A DNA stretch of 64,000 nt. It comes from Streptomyces marokkonensis (GTDB lineage Bacteria; Actinomycetota; Actinomycetes; Streptomycetales; Streptomycetaceae). Both the position numbers and the translations under genes were made by a program. Positions 52,141 through 61,912 of this stretch are shown piece after piece. The stretch spans positions 62,001 to 126,000 of the forward strand of contig NZ_VSKS01000007.1 of assembly GCF_008312835.1 (NCBI RefSeq), given 5' to 3'. The notes beneath the pieces are model-generated. The model made no database searches, had not been told where the DNA came from, and saw only the letters and a program-made list of their open reading frames with translations. Positions within the stretch are counted from its first letter, which is position 1; the number at the start of each line of letters is the position of its first letter.

Positions 52141-53865
52141 ATGCCCCGCGGCGAAGCTCCCATCGGACGCGTGATGGCCCAGATGGCGATGGTGATGAAC
52201 CTCGACAAGTGCATCGGCTGCCACACGTGCTCGGTCACCTGCAAGCAGGCGTGGACGAACCGCACCGGTGTCGAGTACGTGTGGTTCAACAATGTCGAGA
52301 CCCGGCCCGGCCAGGGCTATCCGCGCCGCTACGAGGACCAGGAGCGGTGGCGGGGCGGCTGGGAGCTGAACAAGAAGGGCCGGCTCGCGCTCAAGGCGGG
52401 CGGCCGCTTCAAGAAGCTGATCACCATCTTCGCCAACCCCGTCCTGCCGTCCCTGGACGACTACTACGAGCCCTGGACGTACGACTACGAGACCCTGACC
52501 AACGCCCCGCTGCAGGACCACACCCCCGTCGCCCGCCCGAAGTCGCTCATCTCCGGCAAGGACATGAAGATCTCCTGGTCGGCCAACTGGGACGACGACC
52601 TCGGCGGATCGGCGGAGCACGGTGAGAAGGACGTGCTGCTGAACGAGGTCTCGGAGAAGATCAAGTTCGAGTTCGAGCAGACCTTCATGTTCTACCTGCC
52701 GCGCATCTGCGAGCACTGCCTCAACCCGTCCTGCGCGGCGTCCTGTCCCTCCGGCGCGATCTACAAGCGCGAGGAGGACGGCATCGTCCTGGTCGACCAG
52801 GACCGCTGCCGGGGCTGGCGGATGTGCGTCACCGGCTGCCCCTACAAGAAGGTGTACTTCAACCACCGCACCGGCAAGGCCGAGAAGTGCACCTTCTGCT
52901 TCCCGCGCATCGAGGTCGGCCTGCCCACCGTCTGCTCCGAGACCTGCGTCGGCCGGCTGCGCTACATCGGCCTCGTCCTCTACGACGCCGACAGGGTGCT
53001 GGAGGCCGCCTCCACTCCCGACGACACCGGCCTGTACGAGGCCCAGCGGCAGGTCTTCCTCGACCCGAACGACCCCGAGGTGGTCGCCGCGGCGGAGAGG
53101 GCGGACATCCCGCGGGACTGGATCGAGGCCGCCCAGCGCTCCCCGATCCACGCCCTGATCAACACGTACAAGGTGGCCCTGCCGCTGCACCCGGAGTACC
53201 GCACCATGCCCATGGTCTGGTACATCCCGCCGCTGTCCCCGGTCGTCGACGCCGTCCGCGACACCGGACAGGACGCCGAGGACCACCGCAACCTCTTCGC
53301 CGCCGTGGACGCCCTGCGCATCCCCGTCGACTACCTCGCCCAGCTGTTCACCGCCGGCGACCCCGCACCCGTGGACGCGGTACTGCGCCGCCTGGCAGCC
53401 ATGCGCGCCTACATGCGCGACATCAACCTGGGCCGCGAGCCCGACGCCTCCATCCCCGAGGCCGTCGGCATGGGCGAGGAGCAGATGTACGACATGTACC
53501 GGCTGCTCGCCCTGGCCAAGTACGACGAGCGGTACGTCATCCCGACGGCGCACGCCGAGCAGGCCCACCAGCTGGAGGAACTGGCCACCGAGTGCAGCCT
53601 CGACTACGAGGGCGGCCCCGGGATGGGCGGCTCCGGCCCCTTCGGTGAGGCGTCCGGCGGCGCCGCGCCGATCGCGGTGGAGAACTACCGCGCCCTGCGC
53701 GACCGCCAGCTCTCCGACACCCCGGCCACCCCGGACGACAAGGGGACCCGCGTCAACCTCCTCAACTGGGACGGCAAGGGCAGCCCACCCGGCCTCTTCC
53801 CGCCCGGTGACGGGGACCGTCCCGCCAGCCCGGACAGCGGCGGAGAGGTCGGACCTAAGCCATGA
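52141..53865 (+). CDS. narH: Respiratory nitrate reductase beta subunit, operon 2
   Basis: 574 residues. It has the same four cluster motifs as operon 1 (CIGCHTCSVTCKQAW, CEHCLNPSCAASCPSG, CRGWRMCVTGCPYK, CTFCFPRIEVGLPTVCSETC). It is longer at the C-terminus by about 50 residues, with a Gly/Pro-rich tail containing GPFGEASGGAAP and RVNLLNWDGKGSPPG. It starts one base after the narG stop and overlaps narJ by 4 bp. Confidence 0.95.
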   Translation: MPRGEAPIGRVMAQMAMVMNLDKCIGCHTCSVTCKQAWTNRTGVEYVWFNNVETRPGQGYPRRYEDQERWRGGWELNKKGRLALKAGGRFKKLITIFANPVLPSLDDYYEPWTYDYETLTNAPLQDHTPVARPKSLISGKDMKISWSANWDDDLGGSAEHGEKDVLLNEVSEKIKFEFEQTFMFYLPRICEHCLNPSCAASCPSGAIYKREEDGIVLVDQDRCRGWRMCVTGCPYKKVYFNHRTGKAEKCTFCFPRIEVGLPTVCSETCVGRLRYIGLVLYDADRVLEAASTPDDTGLYEAQRQVFLDPNDPEVVAAAERADIPRDWIEAAQRSPIHALINTYKVALPLHPEYRTMPMVWYIPPLSPVVDAVRDTGQDAEDHRNLFAAVDALRIPVDYLAQLFTAGDPAPVDAVLRRLAAMRAYMRDINLGREPDASIPEAVGMGEEQMYDMYRLLALAKYDERYVIPTAHAEQAHQLEELATECSLDYEGGPGMGGSGPFGEASGGAAPIAVENYRALRDRQLSDTPATPDDKGTRVNLLNWDGKGSPPGLFPPGDGDRPASPDSGGEVGPKP

Positions 53866-54530
53866 GGAACAAGTTCACGCTCAGGCCCGCGCACCGGATC
53901 CAGCCGTGGCACTCGTACGCCTGGCAGATGCAGTCCCTGCTCCTGGCCTACCCCGACGAGGACCAGGCCGGCCGTCTGTCCCTGGCCCGGCGGGCGGCCC
54001 CCGCACTGCCCGCCGAGGTGCGCGATCCCCTGCTCCGCTTCGTCGAGCACGCCGAACGCGCCGGCACCGAAGCCCTGGCCGCCGCCTACGTGGCCACCTT
54101 CGACCACCGCAAACGCTGCTGCCCGTTCCTCACGTACTACGCCCACGGCGACACCCGCAAACGGGGCATCGCGCTGCTCCGGCTCAAGCAGACCTACGCC
54201 AAGGCCGGCTGGCGGCTCAGCGACGACGAACTGCCCGACCACCTCGCCGTCGTCCTGGAGTTCGCCGCCACCGACCCGGCGACCGGCCTGCGCCTGCTCA
54301 CCGAGCACCGGGCCGGACTGGAACTGCTGCGCCTCGCCCTGCTCGACGACCGTGCCCCCTGGGCGGACCTGCTGAGCTCCGTCTCCGCCACACTGCCCGC
54401 GCTCGCCGGCGACGAACGTGACGCGGTCGCCCGGCTCGCCGCCGCGGGCCCGCCCGAGGAACAGGTGGGCCTCGACCCCTACGCGCCGCCCCAGTACATG
54501 CCCGCCCCGTCCGCTGGAGGCCCCCGATGA
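53862..54530 (+). CDS. narJ: Nitrate reductase assembly chaperone NarJ (delta), operon 2
   Basis: 222 residues. YAWQMQSLLLAYPDEDQ, YVATFDHRKRCCPFLTYYAH, GDTRKRGIALLRLKQTYAKAG and ELPDHLAVVLEFAA mark the NarJ chaperone that matures NarG. It is of normal length, unlike the extended operon-1 copy. ATGA overlaps on both sides make it translationally coupled. Confidence 0.93.
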   Translation: MRNKFTLRPAHRIQPWHSYAWQMQSLLLAYPDEDQAGRLSLARRAAPALPAEVRDPLLRFVEHAERAGTEALAAAYVATFDHRKRCCPFLTYYAHGDTRKRGIALLRLKQTYAKAGWRLSDDELPDHLAVVLEFAATDPATGLRLLTEHRAGLELLRLALLDDRAPWADLLSSVSATLPALAGDERDAVARLAAAGPPEEQVGLDPYAPPQYMPAPSAGGPR

Positions 54531-55294
54531 CCGCATCCGCGCAAGCCCTCCCCCTGGCGGTGGAGTCCGGCACCGGCGGCATCCTGCTGTGGGTCGTGCT
54601 GCCCTACATCAGCCTCGCGGTCTTCGTCCTCGGCCACGTCTGGCGCTACCGCTACGACAAGTTCGGCTGGACCACCCGGTCCTCCCAGCTCTACGAACGC
54701 CGTCTGCTGCGCATCGGCAGCCCGCTGTTCCACTTCGGCATCCTCGTCGTGCTGCTGGGCCACATCGGCGGACTGCTCGTGCCGGAGAGCTGGACCGACG
54801 CCGCGGGCATCAGCGAGCACACCTACCATGTCGTCGCCGTCGTCCTCGGGACGATCGCCGGCGTCTGCACCCTCGGGGGCCTGGCCATCCTGATCTACCG
54901 GCGGCGCACCGTCGGCCCGGTCTTCTCGGCCACCACCCGCAACGACAAGGCCATGTACCTGTCCCTGACGGTGACGATCGGGCTGGGGCTCGCAGCGACC
55001 GTGGCGGCGAACCTCGTCGGCGGGGGCTACAACTACCGCGAGACCATCTCCCCCTGGTTCCGCTCGATCTTCTACCTGCAACCCGACGCGGACCTGATGA
55101 CGGGCGTCCCGGTGCTCTTCCAGCTCCACGCCGTGAGCGCCCTGCTGCTCTTCGCCGCCTGGCCCTTCACCCGGCTCGTCCACATGCTCACGGCGCCCCT
55201 CGGCTACCTGACCCGCCCCTACATCGTCTACCGCAGCCGCGACACCCAGCTCGGCAGCCGCGCCCCGCAACGGGGCTGGGAGCGCATCCGGTAG
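54527..55294 (+). CDS. narI: Respiratory nitrate reductase gamma subunit, operon 2
   Basis: 255 residues with five membrane helices. HVWRYRYDKFGWTTRSSQLYE, FHFGILVVLLGHIGGL and VLFQLHAVSALLLFAAWPFTRLVHML carry the haem b histidines. It ends the operon; no vkor gene follows, in contrast with operon 1. A strong terminator begins at the stop. Confidence 0.95.
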   Translation: MTASAQALPLAVESGTGGILLWVVLPYISLAVFVLGHVWRYRYDKFGWTTRSSQLYERRLLRIGSPLFHFGILVVLLGHIGGLLVPESWTDAAGISEHTYHVVAVVLGTIAGVCTLGGLAILIYRRRTVGPVFSATTRNDKAMYLSLTVTIGLGLAATVAANLVGGGYNYRETISPWFRSIFYLQPDADLMTGVPVLFQLHAVSALLLFAAWPFTRLVHMLTAPLGYLTRPYIVYRSRDTQLGSRAPQRGWERIR

Positions 55295-55326
55295 CGCCCC
55301 GGCCGGACGGGTGGCCGGCCGGGGCG
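55295..55326. terminator. Bidirectional terminator after nar operon 2
   Basis: A perfect 12-bp stem (arm CGCCCCGGCCGG) with an 8-nt loop lies between the convergent stops of narI (55294) and the serine hydrolase gene (55346). Confidence 0.85.
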
Positions 55327-55345
55327 GCTGGAGGCGTCCGGCGGG

Positions 55346-56608
<1,263 letters not shown>

Positions 56609-56730
56609 TCAACTTCCTTTGATGACAAGGCAGTCGGGCGGGTCACCGGTGGCGGGGCGGCAACGCTCGCATCGTAGTGCACCGGGACCGACGGCATGCC
56701 GGTCACACGGGATCGACCGTGTCGTGTCAG

Positions 56731-56776
56731 CCGTGCGGAAGGCGGGCGCCCCCGGGAGCGCCCGCCTTCCGCACGG
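56731..56776 (-). terminator. Very strong terminator of hmp
   Basis: A perfect 19-bp stem (arm CCGTGCGGAAGGCGGGCGC) with an 8-nt loop begins 3 bp beyond the hmp stop. Confidence 0.92.
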
Positions 56777-56778
56777 TG

Positions 56779-57981
56779 CTACTTGCTCAGCCAGAGGTCC
56801 GGGCCGAACACCTCGTAGTGGATGTCCTTGGGACCGAGTCCCTGACCGAGCAGGTCACCGCGGACGGCCCGCATGAAGGGGAGCGGTCCGCACAGGAAGG
56901 CGGTGACGCCCTCGGGCAGGGACAGCCGGGCGACGTCGGTCAGGCCCTCGTTGACATGGGCCGCCTCCAGTTCCTCCGGTCGCTCGTACCACAGGTGCAG
57001 CGTGCCGTTCGGGAGCCGGCTGACGAGGTCGTCCAGCTCCAGACGGTGTGCGTGGTGGGCGGGGGAGCGGTCGGCGTGGACGACGGTGACGTGCCGCCGG
57101 GCGGAGGTGTTGGCCAGGTGGTCCAGCATCGACAGCATGGGCGTGATGCCGATTCCGGCGGAGGCGAGGAGCAGGGGACCGTCGCCCTCGGGGAGCACCA
57201 GGTCGCCGAAGGGGCGGGACACCCTCACGATGTCGCCCGGGCGGGCATGGGCGTGCAGCCAGGAGGACACCTCGCCCTCGGGGATCCGGCCGTCGGCGGA
57301 ACGCTCCCGCTTGACGGTGATGCGCCAGGTCTTGCGGGCGGGCGCCGTGGAGAGGCTGTACTGGCGTATCTGCCTGGCCCCGTCGGGCAGTTCGACCTGG
57401 ACGCTGACGTACTGGCCGGGGGTGAACGGCTCGGTGGGCAGCCCGTCGGGCCGGCGCAGTTCGAGCGAGGCGGTGTCCAGGGACTCCTCGACGCGCTCGG
57501 CGATCTCCATGTCGCGCCAGACGGCGCCGTTCTCGACCCCTGCCTCGGCGTACAGCCGTGCCTCCATGGCGATGAGGGCGTTGGCCATGAGCCAGTACAC
57601 CTCGTCCCAGGCGGCTGCCACCTCCGGGGTCACCGCGTCGCCCAGGACCTCGCCGACGGCGCCCATCAAGTGCCGCCCCACGAGGGTGTACTGATCGGGC
57701 GTGATGCCCAGCGAGGCGTGCTTGTGGGCGATGCGCCCGAGGACGGCGTCGGGGCGCTCACCGGGCCGTTCCACCAGTGTGGTGGCGAACGCGGCGACGG
57801 CGCCGGCGAGGGCTTGCCGCTGTGCCCCGCTGGCCTGGTTGCCGCGGTTGAAGAGGTCACGCAGCAGTTCCGGGCGCTCCTCGAACATGCGGCGGTAGAA
57901 CAGCTCGGTGATGGAGCTGAGGGAGGCCCCGACGGCCGGGAGTGTGGCTCGGACGACGGGGATCGACTGGGGGGAGAGCAT
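56779..57981 (-). CDS. hmp: Flavohemoglobin Hmp (NO dioxygenase)
   Basis: 400 residues. The globin domain (about 1-140) has the proximal histidine in IAHKHASLGI and YTLVGRHLMGAVGEVLG. The FAD domain (about 150-255) has RQYSLSTAP. The NAD domain has LLASAGIGITPMLSML and CGPLPFMRAV. It oxidises NO to nitrate with NADPH and O2. AAGGAG lies 7 nt before ATG 57981. An NsrR-type box upstream implies NO-induced expression, which fits NO made by NirK. Confidence 0.95.
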   Translation of the reverse strand: MLSPQSIPVVRATLPAVGASLSSITELFYRRMFEERPELLRDLFNRGNQASGAQRQALAGAVAAFATTLVERPGERPDAVLGRIAHKHASLGITPDQYTLVGRHLMGAVGEVLGDAVTPEVAAAWDEVYWLMANALIAMEARLYAEAGVENGAVWRDMEIAERVEESLDTASLELRRPDGLPTEPFTPGQYVSVQVELPDGARQIRQYSLSTAPARKTWRITVKRERSADGRIPEGEVSSWLHAHARPGDIVRVSRPFGDLVLPEGDGPLLLASAGIGITPMLSMLDHLANTSARRHVTVVHADRSPAHHAHRLELDDLVSRLPNGTLHLWYERPEELEAAHVNEGLTDVARLSLPEGVTAFLCGPLPFMRAVRGDLLGQGLGPKDIHYEVFGPDLWLSK

Positions 57982-58034
57982 CCGCTGGCTCCTTGGCTGA
58001 GTGTTCGGTGATCGCGCGCACCAGCATCCTAGAT

Positions 58035-58057
58035 AATTGGTATTCGAGATGCGTATT
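58035..58057 (-). promoter_or_regulatory. NsrR-type operator of hmp
   Basis: A 23-bp site, AATTGGTATTC...GCGTATT, fits the Streptomyces NsrR pattern (AA at one end, G-AT and AT-C at the expected distances, TT at the other end). On the minus strand it reads AATACGCATCT...ACCAATT, close to the known sites of hmpA and nsrR. It begins at the Nudix stop codon, 54 bp upstream of hmp, and would cover the core promoter (TAGGAT at 58026-58031). The NsrR gene is not in this window. Confidence 0.8.
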
Positions 58058-58566
58058 TAGGGGGGTGTGATCTTCGCGACGTCGCCCAAGACCCTGTAGT
58101 GGCGCACGCCGGCCGCCCCCCGGGGACCGGCCTCGGGCCACAGGCAGTCGAGCACCGAGGCGGACGGACCGAACAGCGCGGAGGGCACCGACCCGCGCGC
58201 GAACCACTCCCACCGCACGATCTTGTCCGGCTCGGTCACCACAGGTGTGCCCGCCGCTCCCTCGGCGACCGCCGCGGCCGTGACCCGGGTCAGGCCCCGG
58301 AGGCCGTCCACGACGACCGCCAGCACCCGAACGGCCGTCACGGGCACCGAGAGCCCCGTCTCCTCCGCCAGTTCGCGCGCGGCCGCCGTCTCGAAGTCCT
58401 CCCCGGGGTCCACCTTGCCGCCCGGCAGTTCCCACCTGCCGTCGTGTCCGAGGCCGAGCAGGACGCGGCCGGCGGGGTCGAGGACGGCGAGACCGACACC
58501 GGTCAGACTGTGGGGCGTGGGGCGGGCGCGTTCGGGGCGCTCGGCGCCCTGTTGCTTCGTGTTCAC
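58057..58566 (-). CDS. Nudix hydrolase
   Basis: 169 residues from GTG 58566; a GTG 15 bp upstream is possible. It carries a complete Nudix box [23 protein letters not shown] (G-x5-E-x7-REUxEExGU). Preceding [17 protein letters not shown] and WELPG are typical of MutT-like enzymes that hydrolyse nucleoside diphosphate derivatives; substrate unknown. It ends at the NsrR box of hmp, so read-through into hmp is possible but hmp has its own promoter. Confidence 0.87.
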   Translation of the reverse strand: MNTKQQGAERPERARPTPHSLTGVGLAVLDPAGRVLLGLGHDGRWELPGGKVDPGEDFETAAARELAEETGLSVPVTAVRVLAVVVDGLRGLTRVTAAAVAEGAAGTPVVTEPDKIVRWEWFARGSVPSALFGPSASVLDCLWPEAGPRGAAGVRHYRVLGDVAKITPP

Positions 58567-58638
58567 CGTGCCATTCCACACCGCGGGGGCGCGCTGCGCC
58601 GACCGCCCGCGACACGGCCGGCCGCTCGCGGGGGCGTC

Positions 58639-58779
58639 TCAGCCGAACCGGCCGGGCTGGTAGTCGCCGGCCGGCTCCGGTGCGGCGCGCTCGGCGTCGG
58701 TGATGACATGGGTCTCCCGCCAGGCGGCCACCAGGCCGACCGGTCCCTGAGGCCCGGGGCGGGTCGCGCCGGCGCGCAC
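58639..58779 (-). pseudogene. Possible remnant of a carboxymuconolactone decarboxylase/AhpD-type gene
   Basis: Leftward frame ending at TGA 58639-58641 reads GLVAAWRETHVITDAERAA and then diverges. This resembles the LxAWRE-xxFTDRERAAL helix of AhpD/CMD proteins. The rest of the domain, including the CxxC site, is absent. It lies in the 350-bp gap between the Nudix and EEP genes, which also holds the promoter of the latter. A small intact gene of unknown kind is the alternative. Confidence 0.25.
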
Positions 58780-58917
58780 CGGCCAGGGCGGTACGCGTAC
58801 AAGGAATCTGACGGCGTGTCCGACCGGTGCTGTGCTTCCATTCAGCGGTGACCGTCCGGCGGTCGCTCAGCTCTCCCGTGCGGAACCGGTCCCATCCCTA
58901 CGTGACCTGGAGAAGGC

Positions 58918-59796
58918 ATGACGCCCAGATTCCGACGCCCTGGCCGCACCGGCCGCGTCGCCGCCGTGCTCGCCGCCGTCCTGCTGGCCGCGGCGGCGCC
59001 GGCGGCAGCCGCGGACACCGACGCTCCCGGCTCCCGCGCACCGGCCCTCCCGCTGCGGGTGGCGACGTACAACATCCACGCCGGGGCCGGCCAGGACCAG
59101 GTCTTCGGCCTCGACCGCACCGCCGCCGCACTGCGCGGTCTGCGCGCCGACGTGATCGGTCTCCAGGAGGTCGACGTGCACTGGGGCGCCCGGAGCGATT
59201 TCGTGGACGAGGCCCGCGCGCTGGCCGCGAAGCTGCGCATGCGGGTGTTCTTCGCGCCGGTCTACGACCTGGAACCGGCCACCCCGGACGGCGAACGCCG
59301 GCAGTTCGGCGTCGCCGTGCTGAGCCGCTACCCGGTGCTCCACGCCGAGAACCACGAGATCACCCGGCTCTCCACCCAGACGCCCGACCCGGTGCCGGCC
59401 CCGGGGCCCGGATTCGCCGAGGTGGTGGTCGACGTGCGGGGTGCCCACGTGCACGTCTACTCCACGCACCTGGACTACCGGGCCGACCCGTCGGTCCGCG
59501 CGGCCCAGGTGGCGGACATGCTCGCCGTGCTGGCCGCCGACCGGGGACCGAAGATCCTGGTCGGCGACTTCAACGCCGAGGCGTCCGCGCCCGAGTTGGC
59601 GCCGCTGTGGGGCGCTCTGCGGGACGCCGCTCCCGGCGGTGGCGGCACGTTCCCGGCGGTCGACCCGGCCAAGCGCATCGACCTGGTCACCGTCTCGCCC
59701 GACATCGGGGTGACCGGCGCCCGCGCGGTGGCGACGGAGGCGTCGGACCACCGGCCCGTGGTCGCGGACCTGACGGTGCACCGGCGCGGGCGCTGA
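58918..59796 (+). CDS. Secreted endonuclease/exonuclease/phosphatase-family protein
   Basis: 292 residues. An Arg-rich signal peptide (about 1-34, AAVLLAAAAPAAAA) precedes an EEP domain: RVATYNIHAG, the metal Glu in GLQEVD, STHLDY, VGDFNAEAS and the catalytic SDHRPVVADL. Members are phosphodiesterases acting on DNA, phosphoinositides or sphingomyelin; the substrate cannot be told. GGAGAAGG precedes ATG 58918. Its stop is only 5 bp from the convergent monooxygenase gene. Confidence 0.88.
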   Translation: MTPRFRRPGRTGRVAAVLAAVLLAAAAPAAAADTDAPGSRAPALPLRVATYNIHAGAGQDQVFGLDRTAAALRGLRADVIGLQEVDVHWGARSDFVDEARALAAKLRMRVFFAPVYDLEPATPDGERRQFGVAVLSRYPVLHAENHEITRLSTQTPDPVPAPGPGFAEVVVDVRGAHVHVYSTHLDYRADPSVRAAQVADMLAVLAADRGPKILVGDFNAEASAPELAPLWGALRDAAPGGGGTFPAVDPAKRIDLVTVSPDIGVTGARAVATEASDHRPVVADLTVHRRGR

Positions 59797-59801
59797 GGCG
59801 G

Positions 59802-60134
59802 TCACTCCTCCCCGGACACGCTCATCTCGCCCAGTTCCGACCAGTCGTCCTGCGGGACCGACATGTTCACGATCCGAGGGGTCTCGGCCAGATGCGGCGG
59901 GAGGGTGCGCCTCGCGGTCCTGAAGTGCTCGGACTGCACGTGGGCCGCTCCCGCCGCGTCGTCGCGGAAGGCCTCGACCAGGACGTACTCCGTCGGGTCC
60001 GCCACGCTGCGGGACCAGTCGAACCACAGGCAGCCCGGCTCCTCGCGGGTGGCGGCGGTGAAGTCCGCGGCGATCCGCGGCCACTGGTCGGCGTATTCGG
60101 GACGGACCCGGAACTTGGCGGTGATGAAGATCAT
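59802..60134 (-). CDS. Antibiotic biosynthesis monooxygenase (ABM) family protein
   Basis: 110 residues of the ABM/YgiN ferredoxin-like fold: IFITAKFRVRPEYADQWPRI, EPGCLWFDWSRS and YVLVEAFRDDAAGAAHVQSE. These small cofactor-free enzymes oxidise quinol-like or aromatic substrates or degrade haem. It lies 12 bp after the MFS exporter gene in the same direction and is probably in its operon, suggesting joint detoxification of an aromatic compound. Substrate unproven. Confidence 0.88.
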   Translation of the reverse strand: MIFITAKFRVRPEYADQWPRIAADFTAATREEPGCLWFDWSRSVADPTEYVLVEAFRDDAAGAAHVQSEHFRTARRTLPPHLAETPRIVNMSVPQDDWSELGEMSVSGEE

Positions 60135-60146
60135 CGGACTACTCTC

Positions 60147-61703
60147 TCATCCCGGGCCCGGCTCCGTGCTGCTGCCCTGGAGCCGTTGCAGGTCGGACGG
60201 GCGGACCTGGATGGCGACGACGGCGATCAGCGCGGCGAGCACGGCGAACACCGCCGCCATGACGAAGGCCGCCGAGACACCGGAGGTGAGGACCTCGTCG
60301 GCCCATGGCGCCGGCAGCTCCCCGGTGCGCCGGAAGCGCAGACGTTCGGCAGGGGTCGCCTGCTGCAGGAAGCGCGGTATCTGCTTCTCCGCCTCGTTGC
60401 TGCTGGCCGTCCCGAACACCGTGACCAGGATGGACAAGCCGAGCGAGCCACCGACCTGCTGGGTGGCGTTGAGCAGGCCCGAGGCGGCCCCGGTCTCCGG
60501 GACGGGAACGTCGGACAGTGCCATGAGCGTCAGCGACACGAACTCCATGCCCATGCCGAGGCTGAAGACCAGCATCGGGCCGAGGACACTGCCCGCGTAG
60601 GTGGAGTGCACGTCGGTCAGGGTCAGCCAGGCCAGGCCCGCCGCCGCGAGGATGCCGCCCACCACCATGAAGGGCTTGGGACCGTACACGGGCAGGAACC
60701 GCGAGGCCAGCCCCGCACCGATCGCGATGACCGCGCTGACCGGCAGGAAGGCGAGTCCGGCCTGCAGCGGGCTGAAGTCCAGCACGTTCTGCACGAAGAG
60801 CGTCAGGAAGAAGAACATGCCGAACATCGCCGCCGCCAGGCACAGCATGATGCCGTAGGTGCCCGCGCGGTTGCGGTCCGCGAACATGCGCAGCGGAGTG
60901 ATCGGCTGCCGGGACCTCCTCTCGACCAGGACGAACCCCGCCAGGACGACGACCGCGGCGCCGAACGAGGCCAGCGTGAGGGCGTCCCGCCAGCCGTCCT
61001 GCGCGGCCCGGATGAACCCGTAGACCAGCAGCACCATGCCCGCGGTGGAGGTCAGGGCGCCGGTGAAGTCGAAGCGCCCCGGATGGCGCTCGGACTCCTT
61101 GATGAAGCGCGGTGTCGCCAGGGCGATGAGCAGCCCGATCGGGACATTGACGAAGAGCACCCACCGCCAGTTCAGCCACTCGACGAGGATGCCGCCGGCG
61201 AGCAGCCCGATCGCGCCGCCGCCCGCCGACACCGCGGCGAAGACACCGAACGCCCGGTTGCGTTCCGGCCCTTCGCGGAAGGTCGTACTGATCAGCGCCA
61301 GGGATGTCGGCGAGGCGATCGCACCTCCCACGCCCTGGAGCGCGCGGGCGGCGAGGAGTTGGCCGGAGTTCTGGGCGAACCCGCCGAGGAGGGAGGCCAG
61401 TACGAAGAGCAGCACGCCGAAGACGAAGACGCGCCGTCTGCCGAGGATGTCGCCCGCCCGGCCGCCGAGCAGCAGCAGACCGCCGAAGGTGAGGGTGTAG
61501 GCGTTCACCACCCACGACAGGCTGGTGGTGGAGAAGTCCAGGGAGCGCTGGATGTGCGGCAACGCGATGTTCACGATGGTGATGTCGAGCACCACCATCA
61601 GCTGACAGGAAGCGATGACCAGCAGGGCCATCGTGTGCCCGCCGCCGCTGCCACGGGCGGTGTTCTGCGGGGCTGAGGCCGATCGCGCACTACCACTGGT
61701 CAT
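60147..61703 (-). CDS. DHA2-family MFS drug exporter (EmrB/QacA type)
   Basis: 518 residues with about 14 membrane helices. DITIVNIALPHIQRSL (motif D1), GGRAGDILGRRRVF (motif A) and ALQGVGGAIASPTSLALI (motif C-type region) are hallmark DHA2 motifs of proton-driven multidrug efflux. A short acidic and Ser-rich N-terminus precedes helix 1. It is the first gene of a two-gene operon with the ABM protein. No TetR-type regulator adjoins. Confidence 0.92.
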   Translation of the reverse strand: MTSGSARSASAPQNTARGSGGGHTMALLVIASCQLMVVLDITIVNIALPHIQRSLDFSTTSLSWVVNAYTLTFGGLLLLGGRAGDILGRRRVFVFGVLLFVLASLLGGFAQNSGQLLAARALQGVGGAIASPTSLALISTTFREGPERNRAFGVFAAVSAGGGAIGLLAGGILVEWLNWRWVLFVNVPIGLLIALATPRFIKESERHPGRFDFTGALTSTAGMVLLVYGFIRAAQDGWRDALTLASFGAAVVVLAGFVLVERRSRQPITPLRMFADRNRAGTYGIMLCLAAAMFGMFFFLTLFVQNVLDFSPLQAGLAFLPVSAVIAIGAGLASRFLPVYGPKPFMVVGGILAAAGLAWLTLTDVHSTYAGSVLGPMLVFSLGMGMEFVSLTLMALSDVPVPETGAASGLLNATQQVGGSLGLSILVTVFGTASSNEAEKQIPRFLQQATPAERLRFRRTGELPAPWADEVLTSGVSAAFVMAAVFAVLAALIAVVAIQVRPSDLQRLQGSSTEPGPG

Positions 61704-61912
61704 GCCGGGTCGCCCTTTCGGGAGTCCACCGTTCGACCGTACGCGCGCGTCCGGACGCCCACCACTCGATCACAGCGGACCGCGGCCGTCGGCCGGCGAC
61801 GCCGACTCCGTACGCGCGGGCGCGGCCGTCGGGACCACGGTGGCACCCCTGCCCGGCCGCTTCCCGCCCGGGGACCGGTGGCCCCCGAGCCGTGCGCGCG
61901 GAGAGTGGTGCG

